A DNA stretch of 64,000 nt from RBG-16-66-20 sp035308765 (GCA_035308765.1 DATGGA010000011.1:1-64000); one strand, 5' to 3'. Positions 53,147 through 61,925 are shown, counted from the stretch's first letter. A program made the numbers and translations. Notes: generated from the sequence alone by a model not told the origin.

Positions 53147-53932
53147 ATGGATGCAAGTCTGCTGCAGGCGCTGATCCTCGGCATCGTCGAGGGCCTGACC
53201 GAATTTCTGCCCATCTCGAGCACGGGCCACCTGATCCTCGCCGGCGAGCTGATCGGGGCGACTGGCGAGCGCTGGAACGTATTCAACGTCGTGATCCAGA
53301 CCGGCGCGATACTGGCCATCGTGTTGGAATACCGCGCGCGCTTTTTCCGGATCGATCCTGCGCTTTACCGCAACCTGATCGTCGCTTTCATTCCCGCCGC
53401 GGTACTGGGGCTGCTGTTTTCGAAATACATCAAGTCCTACCTGTTCCACGCGGTGCCGGTGGCGATCGCGTTCATCGTCGGAGGCGTGATTATTCTCTTT
53501 GTAGAAAAAGGTTCCTTCAAACCCAGGATTGAGAGCACGCGAGCCATGTCCTGGCTGGATGCGCTGAAGGTCGGGTTCGCGCAGTGTCTGGCGCTTATCC
53601 CGGGTACGTCCCGTTCCGGCGCGACGATCATCGGCGGCATGCTGTTCGGTCTTTCGCGCAAGGCCGCAACGGAGTTCTCGTTCTTCCTCGCCGTGCCCAC
53701 CTTGATGGCCGCAGGCGCCTATGACCTCTTCGAGCATCGGGCGCTGTTCTCGGCGAGCGATCTGCCGATGTTCGGGGTGGGCTCGGCCGCGGCTTTCGTC
53801 TCGGCGTTCATGGTGGTGCGCTGGCTGATCCGCTACGTCGCGACGCACGACTTCAAGCCGTTCGCCTGGTACCGGATCGCGTTCGGCGTATTCGTGCTCG
53901 CGGCCGTCCAGCTATCCCTGTATCCAGGGTAA
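53147..53932 (+). CDS. uppP: Undecaprenyl-diphosphatase UppP/BacA
   Basis: A 261-residue integral membrane phosphatase with both active-site motifs: LGIVEGLTEFLPISSTGHL near the N-terminus and ALIPGTSRSGATIIGGML in the middle. About eight membrane spans. It regenerates undecaprenyl phosphate, the carrier used by peptidoglycan and by the polysaccharide genes of this window, and confers bacitracin tolerance. The start is ATG 53147. The final 21 bp overlap the convergent rhodanese gene. Confidence 0.96.
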   Translation: MDASLLQALILGIVEGLTEFLPISSTGHLILAGELIGATGERWNVFNVVIQTGAILAIVLEYRARFFRIDPALYRNLIVAFIPAAVLGLLFSKYIKSYLFHAVPVAIAFIVGGVIILFVEKGSFKPRIESTRAMSWLDALKVGFAQCLALIPGTSRSGATIIGGMLFGLSRKAATEFSFFLAVPTLMAAGAYDLFEHRALFSASDLPMFGVGSAAAFVSAFMVVRWLIRYVATHDFKPFAWYRIAFGVFVLAAVQLSLYPG

Positions 53933-54349
53933 TCCGGCCTTGCGCCAGCCGCCGACGGTGTTGCGGTGGTGGTCGGCGTCCTTGTCGCCTTCGAAGCCTT
54001 CGAGGATGTTGTAGGCCTCCTGCCAGCCGGCCTGGGTGGCCGCGATGGCGGCCTGGTGCGAGCGGGCGCCCGAGCGGCAGAGAAACATGACCGGCTCGTC
54101 CTTCTTCACGGTATTTGCGAGCTGCGCGAGAAAATCCGGATTGCGCGCGCCCTCCGGATAGGTATTCCATTCGATGGCGTCGCTGCCGGGCACCGCGCCG
54201 ACGTATTGCAGTTCAGCCTCGGTGCGTACATCGACCAGTTTTGCTCCTCGCTGCATCAGGGCATGCGCTTCCGCCGGAAGCAGGGCCCCGGCGTAGGAAA
54301 GCTTCATTTTCTGGCCGCGTTCCCTAGCTTTTTGCTTGATTTCGTCCAT
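53912..54349 (-). CDS. Rhodanese-like sulfurtransferase domain protein
   Basis: A 145-residue single-domain rhodanese: LMQRGAKLVDVRTEAELQYV, AIEWNTYPEG, EPVMFLCRSGARSHQAAIAA (active-site Cys in a CRSGARS loop) and AYNILEGFEGDKD. It probably moves sulfane sulfur in the cytoplasm. ATG 54349 is chosen because a TATAAT lies 6 bp upstream and the N-terminus (DEIKQKARERG) is sensible; the frame extends to 54541 through the glnA control region. Its promoter abuts the NtrC boxes of glnA. Confidence 0.85.
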   Translation of the reverse strand: MDEIKQKARERGQKMKLSYAGALLPAEAHALMQRGAKLVDVRTEAELQYVGAVPGSDAIEWNTYPEGARNPDFLAQLANTVKKDEPVMFLCRSGARSHQAAIAATQAGWQEAYNILEGFEGDKDADHHRNTVGGWRKAGLPWIQG

Positions 54350-54361
54350 GCCCCGATTATA
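54350..54361 (-). promoter_or_regulatory. -10 element of the rhodanese gene, predicted leaderless
   Basis: On the minus strand TATAAT (54361-54356) is followed by CGGGGC and then the ATG at 54349, so +1 would be the A of the start codon. The spacing and GGGG match the higB promoter. The -35 zone falls in the upstream NtrC box (54377-54393) and has no good consensus. Confidence 0.5.
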
Positions 54362-54376
54362 GGTTCTACTGGGGGT

Positions 54377-54393
54377 GGCACCGTCGCGGTGCC
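54377..54393 (+). promoter_or_regulatory. NtrC-binding site, distal (glnA enhancer)
   Basis: GGCACC-GTCGC-GGTGCC is a perfect inverted repeat. It differs from the NtrC consensus TGCACC-N5-GGTGCA only at the outermost base of each arm. Its centre is 31 bp from that of the second site, close to the 32-bp spacing of the two strong NtrC sites at E. coli glnA. Confidence 0.8.
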
Positions 54394-54407
54394 GGCGCAC
54401 CATCGTA

Positions 54408-54424
54408 TGCACTGACAAAGTGCA
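54408..54424 (+). promoter_or_regulatory. NtrC-binding site, proximal (glnA enhancer)
   Basis: TGCACT-GACAA-AGTGCA is a perfect 6-5-6 inverted repeat differing from the NtrC consensus by one base in each arm. It lies about 80 bp upstream of the sigma-54 promoter at 54486, a normal enhancer distance. Confidence 0.85.
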
Positions 54425-54485
54425 TTTTCGTCGTTTAGAATCACACCGGCTCGGCCAGAAGGGGGCTGACCGTGGCTCAGGCATT

Positions 54486-54501
54486 TGGCATGGATTCTGC
54501 T
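54486..54501 (+). promoter_or_regulatory. Sigma-54 promoter of glnA
   Basis: TGGCAT-GGATT-CTGCT matches the sigma-54 consensus TGGCAC-N5-TTGCW, with GG (-24) and GC (-12) exactly 12 bp apart. Transcription should start near 54512, giving a leader of about 56 nt before the glnA ATG. Two NtrC boxes upstream support it. Confidence 0.85.
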
Positions 54502-54567
54502 CATCAAGGCGGGTCCGGCTGGCGTGCCCGGCCCGTCTCATTTAACTACCCGCTCAGGAGATTCCAG

Positions 54568-55983
54568 ATGGCGATGACGCCCGATGACGTATTGAAGATG
54601 ATCAAGGACAAGGAAGTGAAGTTCGTCGACATCCGCTTCACCGACACGCGCGGCAAGGAACAGCACGTGTCCGTGCCGGCGAAGGTGTTCACCAAGGACA
54701 AATTCACCGACGGCCATGCCTTCGACGGTTCGTCGATCGCGGGCTGGAAGGGCATCCAGGCCTCCGACATGCTGCTGTTTCCGGACCCTGTCACCGCGCG
54801 CATGGACCCGTTCACCGACGAGGCGGTGCTCAACATCAGCTGCGACGTGGTCGAGCCCACGGACGGCAAGCCGTACAACCGCTGTCCGCGCGGTATCGCG
54901 AAACGCGCCGAGGCCTATCTCAAATCGTCCGGACTGGGCGACGTCGCCTATTTCGGCCCGGAACCCGAATTCTTCATCTTCGACGGTGTGACCTGGAACG
55001 TAGACATGGCCGGCTGCTCGGTGAAGATCAAATCCGAGGAAGCGCCCTGGTCCACCGGGATCGACTATGAATCGGGCAACATGGCGCACCGCGCGCCGGT
55101 GAAGGGCGGCTACTTCCCCGTGCCGCCGGCCGATACGCTGCAGGACATCCGCAATGCGATGTGCCTCGCGCTCGAGCAGCAGGGCGTGGAAGTCGAAGTG
55201 CACCACCACGAGGTCGCGGCTGCGGGCCAGAATGAAATCGGCACGAGGTTCGCACCGCTGGTGCAGCGCGCCGACTGGATGCAGATCCTCAAATACACGG
55301 TCTGGAACGTCGCGGCCTCCTACGGCAAGACCGCGACCTTCATGCCGAAGCCGGTGGTGGGTGACAACGGATCCGGCATGCACGTCCACCAGTCGGTATG
55401 GAAAGGCGGCAACAACCTGTTCTCCGGCAATCTGTACTCGGGCCTGTCGGAGTTCGCCCTGCACTACATCGGCGGCATCATCAAGCACGCGAAAGCGCTC
55501 AATGCCATCACCAATCCGGGCACGAACTCATATAAGCGCCTGGTACCGGGGTTCGAAGCGCCGATCAACCTGGCCTACTCGGCGAAGAACCGCTCGGCGT
55601 CCTGCCGCATTCCGTTCGTGTCGAGCCCGAAGGCGCGGCGCGTGGAAGTGCGCTTCCCGGATCCGACGGCGAACGCCTACCTCGCGTTCTCCGCGATGCT
55701 GATGGCGGGCCTGGACGGCGTGCAGAACAAGATCCACCCGGGCGATCCGATCGACAAGGACATGTACCACCTGCCGCCCGAGGAGGCGGCAAAGGTGCCG
55801 CACGTCTGCGCTTCGCTCGAGGAAGCGCTCGACTGCCTGCGCAAGGATCACGCCTTCCTCACCAAAGGCGGCGTGTTCGACGAGGACACGCTCGATGCAT
55901 ACATCGCGCTCAAAGAGGAGGAGCTGACCCGATTCCGCATGACCACCCACCCGGTCGAGTTCGACATGTATTACAGCTCTTAG
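54568..55983 (+). CDS. glnA: Glutamine synthetase type I
   Basis: A 471-residue GSI-beta enzyme: VDIRFTDTRGKEQHVSVPA, FDGSSIAGWKGI, FGPEPEFFIFD, GGYFPVPPADTLQDIR, HHHEVAAAGQNEIG, NGSGMHVHQS, GLLKH-like IGGIIKHAKALNAITNPGTN and NRSASCRIP. The adenylylation site is present: DMYHLPPEE with Tyr400. It makes glutamine from glutamate and ammonia. ATG 54568 has an AGGAG ribosome site; the upstream open frame is control region. It is expressed from the NtrC/sigma-54 promoter and ends at a strong terminator. Confidence 0.98.
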   Translation: MAMTPDDVLKMIKDKEVKFVDIRFTDTRGKEQHVSVPAKVFTKDKFTDGHAFDGSSIAGWKGIQASDMLLFPDPVTARMDPFTDEAVLNISCDVVEPTDGKPYNRCPRGIAKRAEAYLKSSGLGDVAYFGPEPEFFIFDGVTWNVDMAGCSVKIKSEEAPWSTGIDYESGNMAHRAPVKGGYFPVPPADTLQDIRNAMCLALEQQGVEVEVHHHEVAAAGQNEIGTRFAPLVQRADWMQILKYTVWNVAASYGKTATFMPKPVVGDNGSGMHVHQSVWKGGNNLFSGNLYSGLSEFALHYIGGIIKHAKALNAITNPGTNSYKRLVPGFEAPINLAYSAKNRSASCRIPFVSSPKARRVEVRFPDPTANAYLAFSAMLMAGLDGVQNKIHPGDPIDKDMYHLPPEEAAKVPHVCASLEEALDCLRKDHAFLTKGGVFDEDTLDAYIALKEEELTRFRMTTHPVEFDMYYSS

Positions 55984-56009
55984 CCCGGTTCGGCACTGGG
56001 GCGTTGATT

Positions 56010-56042
56010 GAAGGACGGGCTGCGGCCCGTCCTTCTCATTTT
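56010..56042 (+). terminator. Rho-independent terminator after glnA
   Basis: A perfect 11-bp stem, GAAGGACGGGC (56010-56020) and GCCCGTCCTTC (56025-56035), with a 4-nt loop TGCG, is followed by TCATTTT. It lies 27 bp past the glnA stop and separates glnA transcription from the downstream genes. Confidence 0.88.
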
Positions 56043-56113
56043 CAGGGGCTGGATTGAAAAAAACCTATTTGTGGCATAGACTTAGCGAATCCATTTCAGG
56101 CCTCTTCTTGCTC

Positions 56114-56602
56114 ATGTCGCGGATCGGATTGCTGTTGTCCCTGCTGTTGTGCCTATTGCTCGGCCTCATGGCCGGAGCGGCGCGCGCCCAGACCGAGACC
56201 ATCTGGAACTGCAAGGATTCGACCGGGCGGACGCATGTCACCAATCTGAAGGAAGACACGGTCGGCAAGGATTGCCGCATCGTCCAGCAGCAGCGCGTGA
56301 CCGTGTTGCCGGCCTCCAAGCCCGTCGCCAAATCGCCCGCAGGGTTTCCGAAGGAATCGGCCTCGGACCGCGTCAGTTCGAAGGCCAAGCAGCGCGATAC
56401 GCTGGAGCAGGAGCTTACCCAGGAAGAGTCGATGCTCGCGGATGCGAGGCAGAAGCTCGCCGAGCAGGAAGCGGTCCGCAACGGCGACGAGAAGAATTAC
56501 TCCAGGGTGCTCGAGCGGCTGAAGCCGTACAAGGACACGGTCGAGGTCCACGAAAAGAACGTCGATGCCTTGAAACGCGAGCTCAGCAATCTTTCGCGCT
56601 AA
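56114..56602 (+). CDS. DUF4124-type periplasmic protein with coiled coil
   Basis: A 162-residue exported protein. The signal peptide MSRIGLLLSLLLCLLLGLMA with AGAARAQ precedes a DUF4124-like segment (IWNCKDSTGRTHVTNLKEDT), in which a Trp/Cys-rich strand reads like the domain's usual YKWVDxxGxxHYTD. The C-terminal part (about residues 90-160) is strongly charged and predicted coiled coil (TLEQELTQEESMLADARQKL). Function unknown. TTG 56054 in the same frame would give a 46-residue leader, so ATG 56114 is preferred. It lies between the glnA terminator and ntrB, as DUF4124 genes do in other betaproteobacteria as far as I recall. Confidence 0.75.
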   Translation: MSRIGLLLSLLLCLLLGLMAGAARAQTETIWNCKDSTGRTHVTNLKEDTVGKDCRIVQQQRVTVLPASKPVAKSPAGFPKESASDRVSSKAKQRDTLEQELTQEESMLADARQKLAEQEAVRNGDEKNYSRVLERLKPYKDTVEVHEKNVDALKRELSNLSR

Positions 56603-56642
56603 GGCGCAGCCGTACCAGAACTTCCCGGCCCCGACCCCGCCC

Positions 56643-57710
56643 ATGGCCGAAGCGAACGCCGCCGGCTTTTCCGGCCTGGAGCTTCTGGCCACGGCCGTCG
56701 TGGCGCTGGATGACGGCTATGTCGTGCGCTATACCAACCCGGCGGCCGAAGACCTGCTCGGCGCCGGCGCCAAATCCCTCCTGGGCCAGCCGTTCCCCTC
56801 CCTGTTTATCGACCAAGCCGCCCTCAGCGGCATGCTTGCCGATGCGCTCACGGTGCGCTGGAGCTACCGGGCGCAGACGGTGGCTTATGAGCGCACCGGA
56901 CGGGACCCACTGCCGCTGTCCTGCGTCGTAACGCCCATCGACCTGGAGGGCGTGCCGCTGTTGATCGAATTGCGGCCGATCCAGGAGCAGCTGCGTCAGG
57001 AACGCGAGGAGCGCCTGCTCGATCAGCAGGAAACCACCCGGGAGCTATTGCGCAATCTCGCGCACGAAATCAAGAATCCCCTCGGCGGCCTGCGCGGCTC
57101 GGCGCAGCTGCTCGAGCGCGAGCTGGACCGGCCCGACCTGCGCGAATACACCCAGGTCATCATCAAGGAGGCCGACCGGCTCCAGGTCTTGCTCGACCGG
57201 CTGCTCACGCCGCGGCGGACGGTGCAGCTGGGCCATGTGAACATCCATGAGGTGCTCGAACGCGTCAGGAGCCTGGTGCTGGCCGAGTTCCCGGATGGCA
57301 TATCGGCCATCCGCAATTACGATCCCAGCGTTCCGGACATGGTCGGCGACATCGAGCAGTTGATCCAGGCGGTGCTGAACGTGGTCCGCAATGCCGCCCA
57401 GGCGCTCCTTTCCGGGGCGAACGGCGGCCGAGGGGGGGCTATCGTCCTGCGGACCCGGGCCATCCGCCAAGTGACAATTGCAAGACAGCGGCACAAGCTG
57501 GCATTGGAATTGCAAGTGATAGACGACGGGCCCGGCGTGCCCGAGGATATCCGCGACCGCGTCTTCAACCCTCTGGTCTCAGGACGGGAAGGCGGCAGCG
57601 GCATCGGCCTCGCGCTCGTGCGGACCTACGTGCAAAACCATGGTGGCGTGGTCGAATTCGACAGCCGCCCGGGAAGAACCATATTCACACTATTGTTGCC
57701 TCTGGCATGA
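56643..57710 (+). CDS. glnL: Nitrogen regulation sensor kinase NtrB
   Basis: A 355-residue soluble histidine kinase. An N-terminal PAS domain covers about residues 10-110 (VVALDDGYVVRYTNPAAEDL). The H-box LLRNLAHEIKNPLGGLRGSA carries His141. It is followed by NVVRNAAQALL (N-box), DDGPGVPEDI (G1), and GGSGIGLALVRTYVQNHGG (G2). It phosphorylates or dephosphorylates NtrC under PII control. It overlaps ntrC by 4 bp. No promoter of its own is obvious in the 40 bp upstream. Confidence 0.95.
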   Translation: MAEANAAGFSGLELLATAVVALDDGYVVRYTNPAAEDLLGAGAKSLLGQPFPSLFIDQAALSGMLADALTVRWSYRAQTVAYERTGRDPLPLSCVVTPIDLEGVPLLIELRPIQEQLRQEREERLLDQQETTRELLRNLAHEIKNPLGGLRGSAQLLERELDRPDLREYTQVIIKEADRLQVLLDRLLTPRRTVQLGHVNIHEVLERVRSLVLAEFPDGISAIRNYDPSVPDMVGDIEQLIQAVLNVVRNAAQALLSGANGGRGGAIVLRTRAIRQVTIARQRHKLALELQVIDDGPGVPEDIRDRVFNPLVSGREGGSGIGLALVRTYVQNHGGVVEFDSRPGRTIFTLLLPLA

Positions 57711-59110
57711 AACCGGTCTGGATCGTCGACGACGATCGCTCCATCCGCTGGGTATTCGAGAAAGCGCTCAGCCGCGAGGGCATTTCTTACAACTCTTTCG
57801 CTTCGGCGCGCGAGGCGCTCGACGCGCTGTCGGGCGGCGCGCCGCAGGTGCTCATTTCCGATATCCGCATGCCCGGGCAATCGGGCATCGAATTGCTGCA
57901 GGAGGTAAAGGAAAAGCACCCGGCAGTGCCGGTGATCGTGATGACGGCGTACTCGGATCTGGAATCCGCGGTGGCGGCGTTCCAGGGCGGCGCCTACGAG
58001 TACCTGCCCAAGCCCTTCGATGTGGACCAGGCGGTGGAGCTCATACGCCGCGCGCTGGACGAGAGCCAGCGCGAGCAGGAGGCGCTGGAGCCGGTCGGGG
58101 AGGTGCAGGAAATCCTCGGACAGGCGCCGGCGATGCAGGAGGTGTTTCGCGCCATCGGCCGGCTGTCGCAATCGAGCGCCACCGTGCTGATCACCGGCGA
58201 ATCCGGCACCGGCAAGGAGTTGGTGGCGCGCGCGCTGCACCGGCACAGCACGCGCGCATCGAAGCCGTTTGTCGCCATCAACACCGCGGCGATGCCCAAG
58301 GACCTGCTCGAGTCCGAACTGTTCGGCCATGAGCGCGGCGCCTTTACCGGAGCGCAGGCCCTGCGGCGCGGCCGGTTCGAACAGGCCGAGGCGGGCACCC
58401 TGTTCCTAGACGAAATCGGCGACATGCCGCCGGAGCTGCAGACGCGGCTGCTGCGCGTCCTTTCGGACGGCACCTTCTATCGTGTCGGGGGCCACCAGCA
58501 ATTGAAGGCGAACGTCCGCGTGATCGCCGCCACGCACCAGGATCTCGACAGCCGCGTGCGCGAAGGCGGTTTTCGCGAGGACCTCTACCACCGCCTGAAC
58601 GTGATCCGCGTCCGGATCCCGTCGCTGCGCGAACGGCGCGAGGACATTCCGCTGCTGGCGCGGCATTTTCTCGCCAAAAGCGCGAAGGAACTCAGCGTAG
58701 AGCCCAAGCGCCTGTCCGACGAAGTGCTTGCTCACCTCGCGCGCATGGATTTCCCGGGCAACGTGCGCCAGCTGGAAAACCTGTGCCACTGGCTGACGGT
58801 GATGGCGCCAGGGCAGGCGATCGGGATCGCGGACCTGCCGGCGGAATTTCGCGGCGAGCCCGCTGCCGCCAGCCTGGCGCCGGCCTCGGACTGGGTCGCG
58901 GCGCTGGAGCAGGAAGTCGAACGCCGCCTCGCGCGCGGCGAGACCGGCGTGCTCGACCAGCTGTCGCGCCAGTTCGAGCGCTCGCTGATTTCCAAGGCGC
59001 TGGCGCGCACCGGCGGCCGCAGGATCGAGGCGGCGAACCTGCTCGGCATGGGCCGCAACACCATCACGCGCAAGATCCAGGAACTCGGCATCGGCGACGC
59101 CGACGACTGA
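57707..59110 (+). CDS. glnG: Nitrogen regulation response regulator NtrC
   Basis: A 467-residue sigma-54 activator. The receiver domain has VWIVDDDRSIRWVF, phosphoacceptor Asp52 in LISDIRMPGQSG, and MTAYSD and LPKPFD switch residues. The AAA+ domain has Walker A GESGTGKELVARAL, the sigma-54 contact loop GAFTGA, Walker B GTLFLDEIGDMP and REDLYHRLNV. The C-terminal Fis-type helix-turn-helix is RRIEAANLLGMGRNTITRK. It should bind the two boxes upstream of glnA. The stop lies 2 bp from the convergent PanE-like gene. Confidence 0.97.
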   Translation: MKPVWIVDDDRSIRWVFEKALSREGISYNSFASAREALDALSGGAPQVLISDIRMPGQSGIELLQEVKEKHPAVPVIVMTAYSDLESAVAAFQGGAYEYLPKPFDVDQAVELIRRALDESQREQEALEPVGEVQEILGQAPAMQEVFRAIGRLSQSSATVLITGESGTGKELVARALHRHSTRASKPFVAINTAAMPKDLLESELFGHERGAFTGAQALRRGRFEQAEAGTLFLDEIGDMPPELQTRLLRVLSDGTFYRVGGHQQLKANVRVIAATHQDLDSRVREGGFREDLYHRLNVIRVRIPSLRERREDIPLLARHFLAKSAKELSVEPKRLSDEVLAHLARMDFPGNVRQLENLCHWLTVMAPGQAIGIADLPAEFRGEPAAASLAPASDWVAALEQEVERRLARGETGVLDQLSRQFERSLISKALARTGGRRIEAANLLGMGRNTITRKIQELGIGDADD

Positions 59111-59111
59111 G

Positions 59112-60185
59112 CTATTTTCTGGCCGCCTGCCGGTTGGCTTCCAGCCGGGCGTCCACGACCGCCACGATTTCGTCCACCGCCGCCAGGCGCATGTTCTTCT
59201 GCGCGCCGATGGCCTTCACCAGGCGGTCGGTGCGCTCTATGTTCGGCGCCCCGCCGGCGACGGCCCGCGCCGCCGACGAAGGCGTGACGAGCGACTGCGC
59301 TGCGGCCGCGTACTTCTCGAAGGGCACCAGTTCCTTCTCGTCCGCGCCCAGCGATACGCACAGCTTCACCACCCAGTCGTAGACCGAGCGCGAGGTCTCC
59401 GGGTCGGAGTGCACCGCCTCCTTGATCGGGCGGATGCCGTCCTTCTGGATGCAGCGATAGTTGCCGGCGAGCAGCATCGCCCATTTCGCCAGCGGCACGA
59501 ACACGGAGTCGTGCACCTTCAGCTTGACGGGCAACTCGATCTTTTCCCGGCCCGCGTCGAAGCGGGCCGCCTCGATGTCGGCCTCGAGCCGCCGCAGGAT
59601 TTCCGTATGCGCGTCCGACGCGAAGCGCGCCGCCTTGAAATTGGTCGGCAGCCGCACCTGCAGCACGTTCACCTTTTCCTCGGGCGGGCGAAAAGCCTGC
59701 GGGTCCGGACTGCACAACGTCATCAGCTTCGGGTCGAAGCCGTCCCATACGCCGGGATCGGTGTAGCAGTTGCGCAGCGAGGCCGTCGACAGGCCCGGGA
59801 TCCGCGCGAGGTAGGGTAGCGGCGGAATGTTCATGATCGACATGCACGGGATCTTCGCCTTGGCTACCGCGTCGAGCAGTTCGCGCACGCCGGGCGAGCG
59901 GTACTGCGGTTCCTGCATGCCCAGCACCACGAGGTCGTGTCCGGCTGTGCCTGCTTCCGCAGGCGTGCAGGCGGAGAGCTTGCCCGGCAGTTTTTTCGAG
60001 TGGACTTCGACCAGCCCCTCGCGGCCCTTTACGGGCATGCGCACGATCGCGCCGTCACGGTTGAACAATTCCGCTTCGGCGGGCGTGCAGACCATTTTTG
60101 CGTTGTGACCGGCGAGCAGCAGCTTGGTCGCGAGCAGCGAGCCATAGGAGGCGCCGAAAATGAGTATGTTGTATGCGTTTTTCAT
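59112..60185 (-). CDS. PanE/ApbA-like NAD(P)-dependent protein
   Basis: A 357-residue protein with a ketopantoate-reductase-type N-terminal loop (YNILIFGASYGSLLATKLLL) and GHDLVVLGMQEPQY. The sequence after residue 120 diverges from classical PanE (NCYTDPGVWDGFDP, LPTNFKAARFASDAHTEI). The length exceeds that of PanE by about 60 residues. A reductase or dehydrogenase role is likely, with an unknown substrate. It is a single-gene unit, divergent from malate synthase across 132 bp. Confidence 0.7.
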   Translation of the reverse strand: MKNAYNILIFGASYGSLLATKLLLAGHNAKMVCTPAEAELFNRDGAIVRMPVKGREGLVEVHSKKLPGKLSACTPAEAGTAGHDLVVLGMQEPQYRSPGVRELLDAVAKAKIPCMSIMNIPPLPYLARIPGLSTASLRNCYTDPGVWDGFDPKLMTLCSPDPQAFRPPEEKVNVLQVRLPTNFKAARFASDAHTEILRRLEADIEAARFDAGREKIELPVKLKVHDSVFVPLAKWAMLLAGNYRCIQKDGIRPIKEAVHSDPETSRSVYDWVVKLCVSLGADEKELVPFEKYAAAAQSLVTPSSAARAVAGGAPNIERTDRLVKAIGAQKNMRLAAVDEIVAVVDARLEANRQAARK

Positions 60186-60305
60186 AATGTGGAATAGACC
60201 CCCGCACTACGGGAGGCGAGCCTACTCCCGCCGGTTTTCGACCGCAATCGGCGGTGCAACACGACGCAGTACCAACTTCATGTTGCGGCGCGACATTTCA
60301 ATCCC

Positions 60306-60317
60306 TAAAATGGTGCG
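60306..60317 (+). promoter_or_regulatory. -10-like element directly before aceB
   Basis: TAAAAT (60306-60311) is followed by GGTGCG and the ATG at 60318: the same six-base spacing as at higB and the rhodanese gene. If used, +1 is the start codon itself. No Shine-Dalgarno is visible in the 20 bp upstream, which favours this view. The remaining 120 bp of the divergent gap show no other motif I can name. Confidence 0.4.
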
Positions 60318-61916
60318 ATGCACATGTCCAGCCCGCTTCCCCAAGGCGTCTCTATCTCCGGGCAGATCACGCCGGAGTTCTCCCAGATCCTGACGCCGGA
60401 AGCGCTCGCTTTCGTGGCGAAATTGCACCGGCAATTCGAGACGCGCCGCCAGGAGCTGCTGGCGCGGCGAGCGGCGCGGCAAAAGGAATTCGACGCCGGC
60501 AAGCTGCCGGACTTCCTGCCGGAGACGAAGAAAATCCGCGATGCCGAATGGCAGGTGGCGCCGCAGCCGAAAGACATGCTCGATCGCCGCGTCGAGATCA
60601 CCGGTCCCACCGACCGCAAGATGGTGATCAACGCGCTCAACTGCGGCGCCTCCACCTTCATGGCGGACTTCGAGGACGCCAACTGCCCGACGTGGTTCAA
60701 CATGATCGACGGGCAGATCAACCTGCGCGACGCGGTGCGCCGCGCGATCACGCTCGAGCAGGGCGGCAAGAGCTACAAGCTGAACGAGAAGACCGCGGTG
60801 CTGCTGCCGCGGCCGCGCGGCTGGCACCTGGACGAAAAGCACGTCACCGTCGACGGCGCGGCGGTCTCGGGCGGCATATTCGATTTCGCGCTCTACTTGT
60901 TCCACAATGCTAAGGAGCTGCTGGCGCGCGGCAGCGGGCCGTATTTCTACCTGCCGAAGATGGAGTCGCACCTCGAAGCGCGGCTCTGGAACGAGATTTT
61001 TGTCGTCGCCCAGGAATTTCTGAATTTGCCCGGGGGAACGATAAAAGCCACCTGCCTCATCGAAACGCTGGTCGCCGCGTTCGAGATGGAAGAATTCCTC
61101 TGGGAACTGAAGGACCACTCGGCCGGGCTGAACATCGGCCGCTGGGACTACATCTTTTCCTGCATCAAGAAGCTCCGCAGCAACAAGGATTTCTGCCTGG
61201 CGGACCGCGCCCAGGTCGGCATGACCTCGCCGTTCATGCGCGCCTACGCGCTGCTGCTGGTCAAGACCTGCCACCGGCGCGGCGCGCCGGCGATGGGCGG
61301 CATGGCGGCGCAGATCCCGATCAAGAACGACCCGGCGGCGAACGAGGCGGCGATGGACAAGGTGCGCCAGGACAAGCTGCGTGAAGTGACCGACGGCTGC
61401 GACGGCACCTGGGTGGCGCACCCGGCGCTGGTGCCGATCGCGAGGGAAGTGTTCGACAAGCACATGCCGCAGCCGAACCAGTACGGCAAGCAGCGGCCCG
61501 ACGTTGACGTGGCAGCGAAGGATCTGCTCGATTTCAAGCCCGCCGCGCCGATCACCGAAGCGGGCGTGCGCAACAACATTTCCGTCGGCGTCCAGTACCT
61601 GGGCGCCTGGCTCGCGGGCAACGGCTGCGTGCCGGTGTTCAACCTGATGGAGGACGCGGCGACCGCCGAAATTTCGCGCTCGCAGATCTGGCAATGGATC
61701 CGCTCGCCCAGGGGCGTGCTCGACGACGGCCGCAAGGTGACCGTGGAGCTCTTCCGCTGCCTGCTCGCCGATGAGCTGCCGAAAGTCCGCAGTTACCTGG
61801 GCGAGGAGGCCTGGAAGGCCGGCAAGTATGAAGACGGCGCCAGGTTGTTCGAGAAAATCACCGCCGGCGACTACGTCGAGTTCCTGACGCTTCCCGCTTA
61901 CCAGCTCATAGACTGA
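60318..61916 (+). CDS. aceB: Malate synthase A
   Basis: A 532-residue MSA-type enzyme: ISGQITPEFSQILTPEALAF, TGPTDRKMVINALNCGASTF, MADFEDANCPTW, PRGWHLDEKHVTVDG, LPKMESHLEARLWNEIF (metal-site Glu), SAGLNIGRWDYIFSCIKK (metal-site Asp) and GMGGMAA-like APAMGGMAAQIPIKNDP. It condenses glyoxylate with acetyl-CoA in the glyoxylate bypass. No isocitrate lyase is present in the window. ATG 60324 is a possible alternative start. It is convergent with xth across 9 bp. Confidence 0.96.
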   Translation: MHMSSPLPQGVSISGQITPEFSQILTPEALAFVAKLHRQFETRRQELLARRAARQKEFDAGKLPDFLPETKKIRDAEWQVAPQPKDMLDRRVEITGPTDRKMVINALNCGASTFMADFEDANCPTWFNMIDGQINLRDAVRRAITLEQGGKSYKLNEKTAVLLPRPRGWHLDEKHVTVDGAAVSGGIFDFALYLFHNAKELLARGSGPYFYLPKMESHLEARLWNEIFVVAQEFLNLPGGTIKATCLIETLVAAFEMEEFLWELKDHSAGLNIGRWDYIFSCIKKLRSNKDFCLADRAQVGMTSPFMRAYALLLVKTCHRRGAPAMGGMAAQIPIKNDPAANEAAMDKVRQDKLREVTDGCDGTWVAHPALVPIAREVFDKHMPQPNQYGKQRPDVDVAAKDLLDFKPAAPITEAGVRNNISVGVQYLGAWLAGNGCVPVFNLMEDAATAEISRSQIWQWIRSPRGVLDDGRKVTVELFRCLLADELPKVRSYLGEEAWKAGKYEDGARLFEKITAGDYVEFLTLPAYQLID

Positions 61917-61925
61917 GCTGGTTAC

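Noticed and set aside
54476..54492. TGGCTC...TTGGCA as the glnA sigma-54 promoter
   Set aside because: The GG and GC are 14 rather than 12 bp apart. The overlapping TGGCAT-N5-CTGCT at 54486-54501 has the exact spacing.
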